A stretch of DNA of 64,000 bases, from NCBI RefSeq assembly GCF_001858325.1, contig NZ_MBPP01000001.1:474610-538609 (forward strand), given 5' to 3'. A model generated the notes under the pieces. The model did no database searches. It was not told the DNA's origin and saw only the letters and a list, made by a program, of their open reading frames with translations. Both the position numbers and the translations under genes were made by a program. This document shows, one piece after another, positions 19,958 to 29,344 of the stretch. Position 1 is the first letter of the stretch. Each line of letters opens with the position of its first letter. The DNA is from Marinobacter sp. AC-23. Its GTDB lineage: Bacteria > Pseudomonadota > Gammaproteobacteria > Pseudomonadales > Oleiphilaceae.

Positions 19958-19971
19958 TTGATCTGCATCAA
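19958..19971. promoter_or_regulatory. Anr/FNR box
   Basis: TTGAT-CTGC-ATCAA is a perfect match to the FNR/Anr consensus TTGAT-N4-ATCAA. Its centre is about 72 bases upstream of the CcoM-like start on the minus strand, so placement at -41.5 would put transcription start near 19923 and leave a leader of about 30 bases. On the other strand it is about 170 bases before the GGDEF-EAL start, so it could affect both. Confidence 0.75.
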
Positions 19972-20137
19972 TGGAGAGCATCACTCCAGAACCGAAAATT
20001 CCACCAATACAAAAACGAACACATTTCTCTCATGTTTCCGAGTATTTGCAGGGAATTTGGCAGTCAGTGCTGCTATAGTCAGCGAGCAATTAACTGTCCG
20101 TTTTTATCAACAGGTCTGGGTGGCTAAAGTACGACAC

Positions 20138-22555
20138 ATGCCGAAACTGCCGACACGCCTCCAACGCTTTCGCTCAGGCTCTCCTCTGACTTTCAGACTG
20201 CTTGCCTGGATACTTCTGTTCAGCTCTGCTTTCACCCTGATTGCTTCGGCCATCCAGATTTATTCCGACTATAGAAAAGAGCTTTCCCAGATTGACCAAC
20301 GCATGCACGTAGTCGAATCCGGGTATGCCTCCAGCCTGGCCAGAAGCCTGTGGGCTCTCGATCAAAAACTGCTTCAAACCCAGATGGAAGGCATTCTAAG
20401 CCTGCCAGACATTGTTCACGTGAGGCTTGGAATTGAACCAGGCTCTGAACTGGTTATGGGCGAAATCCCTCGGGGTGCGGACACCAAATCGCACAAATTC
20501 GATGTTACCCATCAAGGCGATGGCGTACTTAAGTTAGGTGAGCTCACCGTTACCGCCAACCTGGACCGGGTTTATCAGGACTTGAAGGTAAAGGTTGGCA
20601 TCATTCTGGCCACTGAGTTTCTGAAAACTTTTTTTGTCTCTATCCTCATTATCCTGGTTTTCCGGCATTTCGTAGCCCGCCACCTGACAACAATGGCAAA
20701 TTACGCAAAAGACTTTTCACTGAATAATCTCAGCACCCCACTCAAGCTCGACCGCCCGGACACACCTTCGCACCGCAGCGATGAAATCGGCCAAGTAACT
20801 GAAGCGTTCAACCAAATGCGTGAACGGCTGAACGACGACATGGTGCGCCAGGAACGAGATGCCGCTGAGATTTACAAGTTCTCCAAAGCTATCGAACAAA
20901 GCCCCTCTTCCGTCGTTATGTGCGATCGCCAGTGGCGGGTTGAGTTTGCCAATAAGAAGTTCACGCAACTCACAGGTTACGACGCCAAAGCAATTGTTGG
21001 TCGGCACCCCGGTGCTTTGAACGATAACAACCTCGAAAACCGTGATAACCGCAACCTCTGGAAATCTATACGCTTACAGGTGCAGCGAGTCGGGGTCTGG
21101 CAGGGTGAAGTAAACAGCGTGCGCCGTAACGGCGAGCGATTCTGGGAACAGTTAATTGTTACGCCGATCAAAGACTCCGCCGGTGATGCCACGGGTTACA
21201 TCATCCTCGGTGAGGATATCAGCATTCGAAAGCGCTACGAACAACAGCTATTGCGCCAGGCAAACTACGACATCCTGACCGGCCTCCCCAACCGTATGCT
21301 CGCACTGGATCGGTTAAAACTCGCACTGGCACAGGCCAGGCGCGAAGCCTCCATGGTTGGCGTCATGTTTCTGGATCTTGACAACTTCAAACATATTAAT
21401 GACACCCTGGGCCACGACGCAGGCGACAATCTACTCATCGAGGCAGCTCGCCGGATCTCCAGCTGTCTTCGCGGAACCAGCACCGTCGCCCGCCTTGGGG
21501 GAGACGAGTTTCTGGTGATTCTGCCAGGTCTTACCGGCCCTGAATCTTCCTCTCAGGTGGCAGAGCGTATTCTTGCGAACTTTACCCCAGCCTATGTCCT
21601 CAATGGCCAGGAAATCTTTGTCACTACCAGCATTGGAATTGCAATTTTCCCTACAGACTCCGACAACAGCGGCACCCTGCTCCAACACGCAGACGCCGCC
21701 ATGTATCAGGCTAAACACCAGGGCAAGAGCTCGTACGCACACTTTACTCCGGAAATGTCTGAGGTATCCCATGAGCGCTTGCAGATGGAATCCCGCATGC
21801 GGCGAGCGCTGGAGCTAAATGAGTTTGAACTCTACTTTCAGCCTATCGTAGATACCGCCACTGGCACGCTGCGAGCGGCGGAAGCACTGTTGCGCTGGAA
21901 CAACCCTGTCATGGGCATGGTTATGCCGGATCGTTTTATCCCGTTGGCCGAAGAAACCGGGTTAATCATTCCTATTGGTGAGTGGGTGCTTGAGCAGGCC
22001 TGCCTTGCAGCAAAAAGCTGGACAGAAGCAATCGGTCATGACATTGGCATATCGGTTAACGTATCTCCGCGACAATTTCGCGATCCCGGCTTTTCCAAAG
22101 CCGTTATGGGCGCGCTTTCCAACAATGGTTTGGCTCCCGAACGACTGGAATTGGAAATTACAGAACGCCTGTTGCTCGATAATTCAATTGAAACGGCAGA
22201 AATTCTCCGGGAATTGGATCGAGCCGGCGTACGCCTATCAGTAGATGACTTCGGCACAGGCTACTCTGCCCTCAGCTACCTTAAAAGCTACCCGTTTGAC
22301 ACCCTGAAAATCGACAAGTCATTTGTCCAGGACGTTATGAAAGCGCCAGATGATGCGTCCCTTGTGCGCGCCATTATCAACATGGCTCACAGCCTTGGAC
22401 TTACCATCATAGCGGAAGGCGTTGAGGATGAATCCCAAACTTACTTCCTAAAACAGGAAGGCTGTGACTTCGCCCAAGGCTATTTTTACAGTCATCCACT
22501 GCCTGCCGGGGAGTTCATCGAGTGGCTAAAAACCAATCACCGTATAGCAACCTGA
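20138..22555 (+). CDS. Membrane GGDEF-EAL protein with HAMP and PAS domains
   Basis: This protein of about 805 residues makes and/or degrades cyclic di-GMP. It has a transmembrane segment near residues 20-42, a periplasmic sensor part, a second membrane segment (about 150-175), HAMP, then a PAS domain (about 240-365). The diguanylate cyclase domain has an intact GGDEF; the usual inhibitory RxxD site just before it reads RGTS. The phosphodiesterase domain keeps EALLRW, NVSPRQF, ELEITE, DDFGTGYSAL, KIDKSFV and AEGVED, so both activities look possible. I start at ATG 20138, directly before the basic leader and first helix; in-frame sequence back to 19919 is not convincing. Its 3' end overlaps ackA by 34 bases. 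Confidence 0.9.
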   Translation: MPKLPTRLQRFRSGSPLTFRLLAWILLFSSAFTLIASAIQIYSDYRKELSQIDQRMHVVESGYASSLARSLWALDQKLLQTQMEGILSLPDIVHVRLGIEPGSELVMGEIPRGADTKSHKFDVTHQGDGVLKLGELTVTANLDRVYQDLKVKVGIILATEFLKTFFVSILIILVFRHFVARHLTTMANYAKDFSLNNLSTPLKLDRPDTPSHRSDEIGQVTEAFNQMRERLNDDMVRQERDAAEIYKFSKAIEQSPSSVVMCDRQWRVEFANKKFTQLTGYDAKAIVGRHPGALNDNNLENRDNRNLWKSIRLQVQRVGVWQGEVNSVRRNGERFWEQLIVTPIKDSAGDATGYIILGEDISIRKRYEQQLLRQANYDILTGLPNRMLALDRLKLALAQARREASMVGVMFLDLDNFKHINDTLGHDAGDNLLIEAARRISSCLRGTSTVARLGGDEFLVILPGLTGPESSSQVAERILANFTPAYVLNGQEIFVTTSIGIAIFPTDSDNSGTLLQHADAAMYQAKHQGKSSYAHFTPEMSEVSHERLQMESRMRRALELNEFELYFQPIVDTATGTLRAAEALLRWNNPVMGMVMPDRFIPLAEETGLIIPIGEWVLEQACLAAKSWTEAIGHDIGISVNVSPRQFRDPGFSKAVMGALSNNGLAPERLELEITERLLLDNSIETAEILRELDRAGVRLSVDDFGTGYSALSYLKSYPFDTLKIDKSFVQDVMKAPDDASLVRAIINMAHSLGLTIIAEGVEDESQTYFLKQEGCDFAQGYFYSHPLPAGEFIEWLKTNHRIAT

Positions 22556-23739
22556 CACAATCCATTCTTGTTGTTAATTGCGGCAGCTCATCCTTAAAGC
22601 TCGCCCTATTCGACGAAAATGAAAAAAAGATCGCCTCGGCAATAGCCGAGCGCCTTAACGGGCAAGATGCATTTTCACGGATTGACGGCGACAAGCAGCC
22701 TGTAACGTTGCCCACAAACCCCAATCACAAACAGGCGCTGCAAGCACTGGTTTCCGCTTTCCTGGAGCGCCGATTAATGTCTGGGGCTCCCACGTCTATC
22801 GGCCACCGCGTTGTGCATGGCGGCGAAACCTTTCGCGAAGCCGTGTTGATTGATGACGATGCGGTAAAGGCTATCAACAGTTGCGCAGGGCTTGCGCCGC
22901 TCCATAACCCGGTCAACCTGGCCGGAATCGAAGCCACCCGGGAACAGTTCCCTGACACGCCACAGATTGCCGTGTTTGATACGGCGTACCACCAAACCCT
23001 TGCGCCTCGCGCTTTCCTTTATGCCCTACCAGAAGCTTACTACAGTGACTGGGCCGTTCGGCGCTACGGATTTCATGGTATAAGCCACTTTTTTATGGCT
23101 AATGAAGCTGCACGGCGGCTTGGTAAAGCGCCTGAAAACACCTCTATCATCTCAGCCCATCTTGGAAACGGCTGCAGCATAACGGCAATTAAGAACGGCC
23201 AGAGTGTCGATACCAGCATGGGGCTCACACCTCTTGAAGGGTTGGTCATGGGCACCCGCAGCGGCGACATAGATCCTGGGCTTTTTGAGTATCTACGCAC
23301 ACAAGGTGTTGCTGTTGAGGATGTTCACACCGTGCTTAATCACAAAAGCGGCCTCCTGGGAATCTCTGGGCAAACCAACGATATGCGCACGCTTTGTGAG
23401 CTTGCCGATACCGGCCATCAAGCTTCTGCTCTTGCCATTGAAATTTTTTGCTTCCGCCTGGCCAAATACGTCGGCGCTATGATGGCGTCGCTAAGCCAAC
23501 TGGATGCACTGGTGTTCACAGGTGGAATCGGAGAAAACAGCGTACAGGTGCGTGAGAAAACCTTGGGCCATTTGCAGCTTCTAGGGTTTATTATTGATAC
23601 TGATCTCAATGAGCACCATGGTCGCCATACTGACGGGCGCATCGAGCACCCCAACTCAAGCTTTCCAGTTCTTGTTCTCCCGACAAACGAAGAGCTGGTC
23701 ATTGCCCGCGAGGCCTCGCGCTTGGCCCAAGCATACTGA
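22522..23739 (+). CDS. ackA: Acetate kinase
   Basis: This 405-residue enzyme interconverts acetyl phosphate + ADP and acetate + ATP. Family motifs seen: LVVNCGSSSLKLALF at the start, IGHRVVHGGE, DTAYHQTL, YGFHGISHFF, HLGNGCSI, DTSMGLTPLEGLVMGTRSGD and FTGGIGENS. The GTG start at 22522 lies inside the preceding GGDEF-EAL gene and has GGGGAG eight bases upstream, so the overlap looks real and the two genes are probably translationally coupled. pta follows after 59 bases. Confidence 0.95.
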   Translation: MAKNQSPYSNLTQSILVVNCGSSSLKLALFDENEKKIASAIAERLNGQDAFSRIDGDKQPVTLPTNPNHKQALQALVSAFLERRLMSGAPTSIGHRVVHGGETFREAVLIDDDAVKAINSCAGLAPLHNPVNLAGIEATREQFPDTPQIAVFDTAYHQTLAPRAFLYALPEAYYSDWAVRRYGFHGISHFFMANEAARRLGKAPENTSIISAHLGNGCSITAIKNGQSVDTSMGLTPLEGLVMGTRSGDIDPGLFEYLRTQGVAVEDVHTVLNHKSGLLGISGQTNDMRTLCELADTGHQASALAIEIFCFRLAKYVGAMMASLSQLDALVFTGGIGENSVQVREKTLGHLQLLGFIIDTDLNEHHGRHTDGRIEHPNSSFPVLVLPTNEELVIAREASRLAQAY

Positions 23740-23798
23740 GTGATATCTGCGGCTAAACCGTTTAAAGCAATCTTTTACTGAACCACCGGAAACCCTTT

Positions 23799-25955
23799 AT
23801 GGCTAAAAGTCTGTTTATCGCCCCAACATCCATGGGGTCTGGACTCACCTCCGTTTGTTTAGGCCTACTACGTGCCATGGAGCGCGTAGGCATCAGCGTT
23901 GGTTTCTACAAACCCTTTTATCAGTCGGTTAATCAGGGAGAATCCCAACACAACAATGGCAAAGACTCGTCCGTTACCTTTGTTCGTTCCCGCAGCCACC
24001 TGCAGCCGCCAGACCCGATCACACTAAAAGAAGCGCAACAGTTGCTGAACCGCGGGAAGTCCGACCTGCTAATGGAAACCGTGGTTGGCGAATACCAGAA
24101 AGTCGCCAAAGATGTTGATGTTGTGATCATTGAGGGGCTGGTGCCCGATCGTAGTGAAGCGTACATAGCACGGCTTAACGTAGAAGTGGCTCGCAACCTT
24201 GGTTCCGACGTGGTGCTGGTAAGCACGCCGGGCAAGTGCAGCCCTGCCCAGCTGGATGCCGATCTCGATTTTGCCGCACGCGTGTTCTCGGATATATCGG
24301 CAAAGGATGCCATTGCCGTTATTCTCAACAAACTCGGCGAGCCTGAAAGATCTGGACTGGAACCATATAGCAACGTTACCCAAGCGATCGGCGAAACTGT
24401 CGATTACCAGAGCGCTTGCAGTGTCTTCAGGGACGGGCGCTTCAGACTGCTGGCAGAAATTCCCTGGCAGGCAGAGTTGATGGCACCCCGAGTATCCGAT
24501 ATCGCCCGGGAGCTAAACGTTCCTGTGTTGCATGAAGGCCAGATGCTAACCCGCCGGGTGCAGAGAGTGTCTGTGTGTGCTCGGTCGATCCGCAATATGA
24601 CCCAAACCCTGGGCCCCGGCACACTGATGGTCACCCCCGGGGATCGCGAGGATATTATAGTAGCCACGGCTGTGGCGGCGTTGAATGGCGTGCCTCTTGC
24701 CGGCCTGATGCTAACCGGCGGCCTGATGCCAGACCAGCGCGTAATCGATCTATGCTCACGGGCGCTGAATACCGGATTGCCAGTGCTGTCCTCGAACACC
24801 AATACCTACGAAACCGCGCACATGCTGGCGAATCTTTCCGCCGCGATTCCAACCGACGACCCGGACAGAATCGAGAAAGCGATGGAAGCGGTCGCCACAC
24901 AAATTGATACCGATTGGCTTCAGGAGCACCTACGTGTTGCCGTTCAGAGCCGCCTTTCGCCACCGGCATTCCGCTACCAATTATCTGAGCGCGCCCGGGC
25001 AGCCAACAAGCGCATCGTACTTCCGGAAGGCTGCGAGCCACGCACCGTGCAAGCTGCCATTATTTGCCACCAACGGAAGCTCGCCCGTTGTGCGCTGATC
25101 GGCGACGAGACTGAAATCCGTAACGTTGCCACCTCCCAGGGTCTGGAATTACCCGATGATATTGAAATTATCGACCCTGCCAAAGTACGCAAAAACTACA
25201 TTGCCCCAATGGTTGAATTACGCCAACACAAAGGGCTAGCACCAGATATGGCGGAAGCTTTGCTTGAAGACAACGTGGTTATGGGCACCATGATGGTCGC
25301 GCTGGACGAGGCAGATGGCCTGGTTTCTGGTGCTATTCACACCACTGCCAATACCGTTCGCCCTGCCCTGCAGCTGATCAAAACACACGATCAGGCCAAA
25401 GTTGTTTCCTCGGTATTTTTCATGCTGCTGCCACAGCAGGTTGTGGTTTACGGCGATTGCGCGATCAACCCGGACCCAAATGCCGAAGAACTCGCAGATA
25501 TTGCCATACAAAGTGCGGAGTCAGCAGAAGCCTTTGGCGTTGAGCCAGTGGTTGCCATGATCAGCTATAGCACCGGCGAGTCCGGAAGCGGGCATGATGT
25601 TGAGAAGGTGCGCGAAGCAACCAAAATTGCCCGAGAGCGCCGGCCAAACCTGCTTATTGACGGACCACTGCAGTACGATGCTGCGGCTATCGAAAGCGTT
25701 GCCCGTAGCAAGGCTCCGAACAGTAAGGTTGCAGGTAAAGCAACGGTGTTTATCTTCCCGGATCTGAATACGGGCAACACCACCTACAAGGCTGTTCAAC
25801 GTAGCGCCAACGTGGTGAGCATTGGCCCCATGCTTCAGGGTTTAAGAAAGCCGGTTAACGATCTATCGCGAGGTGCATTGGTAGAGGATATTGTGTTTAC
25901 CATAGCGCTTACAGCGGTTCAGGCAAAGCAAGTAGAGGATGCGGGGCTGGCTTGA
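23799..25955 (+). CDS. pta: Phosphate acetyltransferase (long form)
   Basis: This 718-residue enzyme converts acetyl-CoA + phosphate to acetyl phosphate + CoA. It has the long architecture: an N-terminal P-loop-like domain of the cobyrinic acid a,c-diamide synthase type (AKSLFIAPTSMGSG), a central DRTGG domain (about 210-340) and the C-terminal catalytic PTA domain (from about 395, RIVLPEGCEPRTVQAA; GAIHTTANTVRPALQ; FIFPDLNTGNTTYKAVQR). It forms the acetate node with ackA just upstream. Confidence 0.96.
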   Translation: MAKSLFIAPTSMGSGLTSVCLGLLRAMERVGISVGFYKPFYQSVNQGESQHNNGKDSSVTFVRSRSHLQPPDPITLKEAQQLLNRGKSDLLMETVVGEYQKVAKDVDVVIIEGLVPDRSEAYIARLNVEVARNLGSDVVLVSTPGKCSPAQLDADLDFAARVFSDISAKDAIAVILNKLGEPERSGLEPYSNVTQAIGETVDYQSACSVFRDGRFRLLAEIPWQAELMAPRVSDIARELNVPVLHEGQMLTRRVQRVSVCARSIRNMTQTLGPGTLMVTPGDREDIIVATAVAALNGVPLAGLMLTGGLMPDQRVIDLCSRALNTGLPVLSSNTNTYETAHMLANLSAAIPTDDPDRIEKAMEAVATQIDTDWLQEHLRVAVQSRLSPPAFRYQLSERARAANKRIVLPEGCEPRTVQAAIICHQRKLARCALIGDETEIRNVATSQGLELPDDIEIIDPAKVRKNYIAPMVELRQHKGLAPDMAEALLEDNVVMGTMMVALDEADGLVSGAIHTTANTVRPALQLIKTHDQAKVVSSVFFMLLPQQVVVYGDCAINPDPNAEELADIAIQSAESAEAFGVEPVVAMISYSTGESGSGHDVEKVREATKIARERRPNLLIDGPLQYDAAAIESVARSKAPNSKVAGKATVFIFPDLNTGNTTYKAVQRSANVVSIGPMLQGLRKPVNDLSRGALVEDIVFTIALTAVQAKQVEDAGLA

Positions 25956-25981
25956 GCCGCCCCGCATAACAAAAAGACCTG

Positions 25982-27403
25982 TCAGCGTTTGAGACTTTTC
26001 TGACGGGTTCTTTTCACATGACGCCCTGCCTTCAGATCATTATCTTGCTTGACCTTCTGGCGTGGCGTTTTCCGGTCCACCTTATTGGCAAAAGGGTTTT
26101 CACTGGAACGGAACTCGAACCGAATCGGCGAACCCGTCACCTTTAACACTTTGCGGAACGTGTTTTCGAGGTAACGTTTGTAGGAGCCCGGTAGCGCCGC
26201 TGTCTGGTTGCCGTGAACAACGATAACCGGAGGATTAGAGCCGCCCTGGTGAGCATAGCGCAACTTGATTCTACGCCCGCGAACCAGGGGCGGCTGATGC
26301 TGAGAAATGGCATCTTCAAGGATGGTTGTAAGCCGGTTAGTTGGCCACTTGGCCATAGCTGATTCATAACAGGCCTCCACCGAGTCATACATAACGCCCA
26401 CGCCCGATCCGTGGAGTGCGGAAATGTAGTGTTTGTCCGCGTAATCAAGAAACTCCAGGCGACGCTTTACCTGCTCTTTAACCTTGGCGCGGTCTTCGGG
26501 ATCCATCCCATCCCATTTGTTAACCGCAACCACCAATGAACGACCCGCATCAAGAACGAAACCTATCAGGTGCAAATCCTGATCGACCAACCCCTCACGT
26601 GCATCAATCACAAGTATGACTACGTGGGCATCATCAATGGCCTTCAGTGTCTTGATAATGGAAAACTTTTCCACTGTCTCATTTACATTCTTGCGACGCC
26701 TAACACCGGCGGTATCAATAAGCGTATATTGCTTGTCGTGGCGCTCATAAGGAATGTAGACACTGTCCCGAGTAGTGCCTGGCATGTCATAAACAATGAC
26801 CCGCTCCTCACCAAGCATACGGTTAACCAGCGTTGACTTACCAACGTTGGGGCGGCCAACAATGCCTATACGGATGCCCGGATACCGGCCTGCGTGGTCG
26901 GCTTCAATCCGGTCTTCCTCAGACGGTAGCAGCAACTCGAGCATCGAGCGGACGCCACGGTTATGAGATGCGGCCACCATGAAGGTTGATGCGAACCCGA
27001 GGCTATAAAAATCAGCGGCGGCGACATCCGGATCCTGGCCGTCTGTCTTGTTAACAACCAGATGCGCCTGCTTGCCCGATCGGCGCAGGTGGTCGGCTAT
27101 CATTTCATCACCTACCGTAAGCCCTGCGCGACCATCAACCAAAAAGAGCACAATGTCTGCTTCTTCTACAGCCTGCATGGACTGCCGGGCCATCTCGACA
27201 TCCAGCCCTTCTTCTGTTCCCGTAAGGCCGCCCGTATCGATCACGATAAAGCGCTGTTCGTCGTACGTGCCCTCACCGTACTTGCGATCCCGGGTCAGGC
27301 CAGGAAAATCCGCAACCAGTGCATCGCGAGAGCGCGTCATCTGGTTGAATAATGTCGATTTGCCGACATTTGGCCGGCCGACAAGGGCAATTACTGGGGT
27401 CAT
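25982..27403 (-). CDS. der: Ribosome-assembly GTPase Der
   Basis: This 473-residue GTPase with two tandem G domains is needed for 50S subunit maturation. Domain 1 has GRPNVGKST (8-16), DTGG and NKTDGQD. Domain 2 has GRPNVGKST again near residue 182, DTAGVRRR and NKWDGMD. A KH-like C-terminal domain and a basic tail ([16 protein letters not shown]) follow. It is the 3' gene of the long minus-strand block, with the usual neighbours bamB, yfgM and hisS. Confidence 0.97.
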   Translation of the reverse strand: MTPVIALVGRPNVGKSTLFNQMTRSRDALVADFPGLTRDRKYGEGTYDEQRFIVIDTGGLTGTEEGLDVEMARQSMQAVEEADIVLFLVDGRAGLTVGDEMIADHLRRSGKQAHLVVNKTDGQDPDVAAADFYSLGFASTFMVAASHNRGVRSMLELLLPSEEDRIEADHAGRYPGIRIGIVGRPNVGKSTLVNRMLGEERVIVYDMPGTTRDSVYIPYERHDKQYTLIDTAGVRRRKNVNETVEKFSIIKTLKAIDDAHVVILVIDAREGLVDQDLHLIGFVLDAGRSLVVAVNKWDGMDPEDRAKVKEQVKRRLEFLDYADKHYISALHGSGVGVMYDSVEACYESAMAKWPTNRLTTILEDAISQHQPPLVRGRRIKLRYAHQGGSNPPVIVVHGNQTAALPGSYKRYLENTFRKVLKVTGSPIRFEFRSSENPFANKVDRKTPRQKVKQDNDLKAGRHVKRTRQKSLKR

Positions 27404-27464
27404 AATGATTCGCTATACAGTCGTTTTAGGCTCAGCGTGCGGCAGAGCGTTGAAGGCGTGCGGA

Positions 27465-28637
27465 TCAGTTCCGCTCCTTCAGTTTGAATACAGACAGTTT
27501 ACCGCCATTTCCGAAAACCATCAGGTTTCCGTTGGCCATGCGCTGCAATGGAACCCGCAGGCCATCACTGTCATAACTTTTTTGGCCTACGAGGCTTCCA
27601 TCTTCCGCTGAAAGCAGGTGCAGGTAACCTTCATAATCGCCCACAACCAAATAGTTCTCGTAAACGGCTGGCTGGGTCAGTTGGCGCCAGGACAAACGAT
27701 CCTGAAGCCAAAGCTCTCTGCGATCAGAGCCTCGGTAAGCAACCACATCGCCGTTTGCGGAAGACAGGTAAATGTTACCGCCTCCTACCATCGGCGCATG
27801 CAAACTCGACGCCTTACGGCTCCAGATTTCCTGGCCGGTACGGATATCAATCAGAGCAAGTTTACCTTGATAGCCAGAAACCATCACAGCGGTATCAAGA
27901 ACCAGCGGCTGGCCGGCAATATCGACTAGCCTCTCAAGTTCTGTACGACCTTGAGGTTGCCCTACTTCATACTGCCAAAGAGGCTGGCCCGCATCGGCCG
28001 ATAACGCAATGAGTTTGCCATTGGAAAAAGAAGCAAGCACAACATCCCCCCCTACCAACGGGGCTGCAGCTGCTCGCAAAGAAAGCGCCGGTACCACACC
28101 ATCGTACTGCCAGCGCTTCTCACCGGTTGCCGTGTCAAAGGCAAGAACTCGACCGTCAGTGGTCTGAGCGACTACCAGTGTCCCGTTTGACTGCGGGGCC
28201 GCCAAGGCTTCTGTAGGTAAGCCAATGCGCCAAAGCTCTCCACCGTCTTCACGGGAAAGAGCAATCAGATCCGCCTCACGGGTAACCAAATAAAGTTGGT
28301 TCTGGTCTCCGCCAACGCCGGCAAAGATCCTATCCTCCAGTTCTCGCTCCCAGCGCAGCTCCCCAGTCTCGGCATCCACCGCAACCAGTTCACCGTCAGC
28401 AGACGCCGCGTACACTGTATCGCCAGCATTCAGGGGCGACAGATACAAAAATTCGTCGTCGTGCCCGTCTCCTACCGACATGCTCCAGACGGTGTCGAAT
28501 TCCACCGTGCTGTCTACTTCAGGAACCGGCACCGGCTGTTCAAAGGTATCGGTTGTGCTGCAACCGGATACACCCAGTGCCGTTATCACGACTGAGAAAA
28601 TGCCAGCCCGAACCAGCCCATTACCAGTCAACCGCAT
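27465..28637 (-). CDS. bamB: Outer membrane assembly lipoprotein BamB
   Basis: This beta-propeller lipoprotein of the BAM outer-membrane protein insertion complex has a lipoprotein signal ending LGVSGCS, with the modified Cys near residue 26, then PQQ-like repeats with recurring GxLxALDxxTGxxxW patterns (DGELVAVDAETGELRWERE; DGRVLAFDTATGEKRWQY). I use ATG 28637, preceded by GGAGAGGAGG; its first base overlaps the yfgM stop. Confidence 0.94.
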   Translation of the reverse strand: MRLTGNGLVRAGIFSVVITALGVSGCSTTDTFEQPVPVPEVDSTVEFDTVWSMSVGDGHDDEFLYLSPLNAGDTVYAASADGELVAVDAETGELRWERELEDRIFAGVGGDQNQLYLVTREADLIALSREDGGELWRIGLPTEALAAPQSNGTLVVAQTTDGRVLAFDTATGEKRWQYDGVVPALSLRAAAAPLVGGDVVLASFSNGKLIALSADAGQPLWQYEVGQPQGRTELERLVDIAGQPLVLDTAVMVSGYQGKLALIDIRTGQEIWSRKASSLHAPMVGGGNIYLSSANGDVVAYRGSDRRELWLQDRLSWRQLTQPAVYENYLVVGDYEGYLHLLSAEDGSLVGQKSYDSDGLRVPLQRMANGNLMVFGNGGKLSVFKLKERN

Positions 28638-29302
28638 CAAGCCTCCTCTCCAACACCAAGGTCAGACAGCTTAAGCTCAAGAATCCCGCTACGGCCTTGC
28701 TGGCTCTGTTCACGGGCAGCCAAGTATGCATCCAGGGCACCTTTCTCATCGCCCTGGGCCAACAGAATGTCGCCACGCAGCTCGGAGAAAATTGCGGCAA
28801 ACGCATCTGCGCTCTCCATGCTACCTGCAGCATCAATTGTCGCCAGTGCATCGTCATAACGCTCGCCAGAAAACTGAGCACGGGCAAGGCGATTGCGTAC
28901 TACCATGGCCAGCGCTTTATGCTCACCAGCTTTTTCCAGAGCCCACTGGAGTGAGGCAACGGCAGCTTCGGCATCGTTCTCTTCAATCAGTTGTTGACGA
29001 GCAAGAACCAGGTTGCCATATACCGCATAGGTACTGTCGGTGTAATCATCGCGCAGAGTTTTCGCGACAAAAGCCACCGTTTCACCAGAGGTTTCGTCTG
29101 CCTCGTTGCCGAACGCATTTAACAGGGTTGCAAACTGGTTAGCGGCCTCGGTTCGCTGCTGATCCTGATGGTTTTGCCAGGCCTGCCAGCCAAATACAAT
29201 GGCGAGGGCGGCACCGATACCCATAAGCAGCGAGCTACCATTTCGCTTCCACCAATCCTTAATCGCTTGCACCTGTTCTTCTTCGGTGTTCAATTCCGCC
29301 AT
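28637..29302 (-). CDS. yfgM: YfgM-type TPR protein, periplasmic chaperone ancillary factor
   Basis: This 221-residue protein has a short cytoplasmic N-terminus (TEEEQVQAIKDWWKRNG), one membrane helix (SLLMGIGAALAIVFGWQAW, about 23-41) and a periplasmic TPR domain with alternating helices. The start VQAIKDWWKRNG and the position between hisS and bamB match YfgM, which binds SecYEG and the chaperone PpiD. Its stop overlaps the bamB start by one base. Confidence 0.92.
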   Translation of the reverse strand: MAELNTEEEQVQAIKDWWKRNGSSLLMGIGAALAIVFGWQAWQNHQDQQRTEAANQFATLLNAFGNEADETSGETVAFVAKTLRDDYTDSTYAVYGNLVLARQQLIEENDAEAAVASLQWALEKAGEHKALAMVVRNRLARAQFSGERYDDALATIDAAGSMESADAFAAIFSELRGDILLAQGDEKGALDAYLAAREQSQQGRSGILELKLSDLGVGEEA

Positions 29303-29344
29303 GTTGACTCCAGTAATGGTTTTTTAATTTTGTATTCGTACGAA

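Noticed and set aside
19919..20137. N-terminal extension of the GGDEF-EAL protein
   Set aside because: It reads through the Anr/FNR box region and shows no domain or signal; ATG 20138 directly precedes the first membrane helix.
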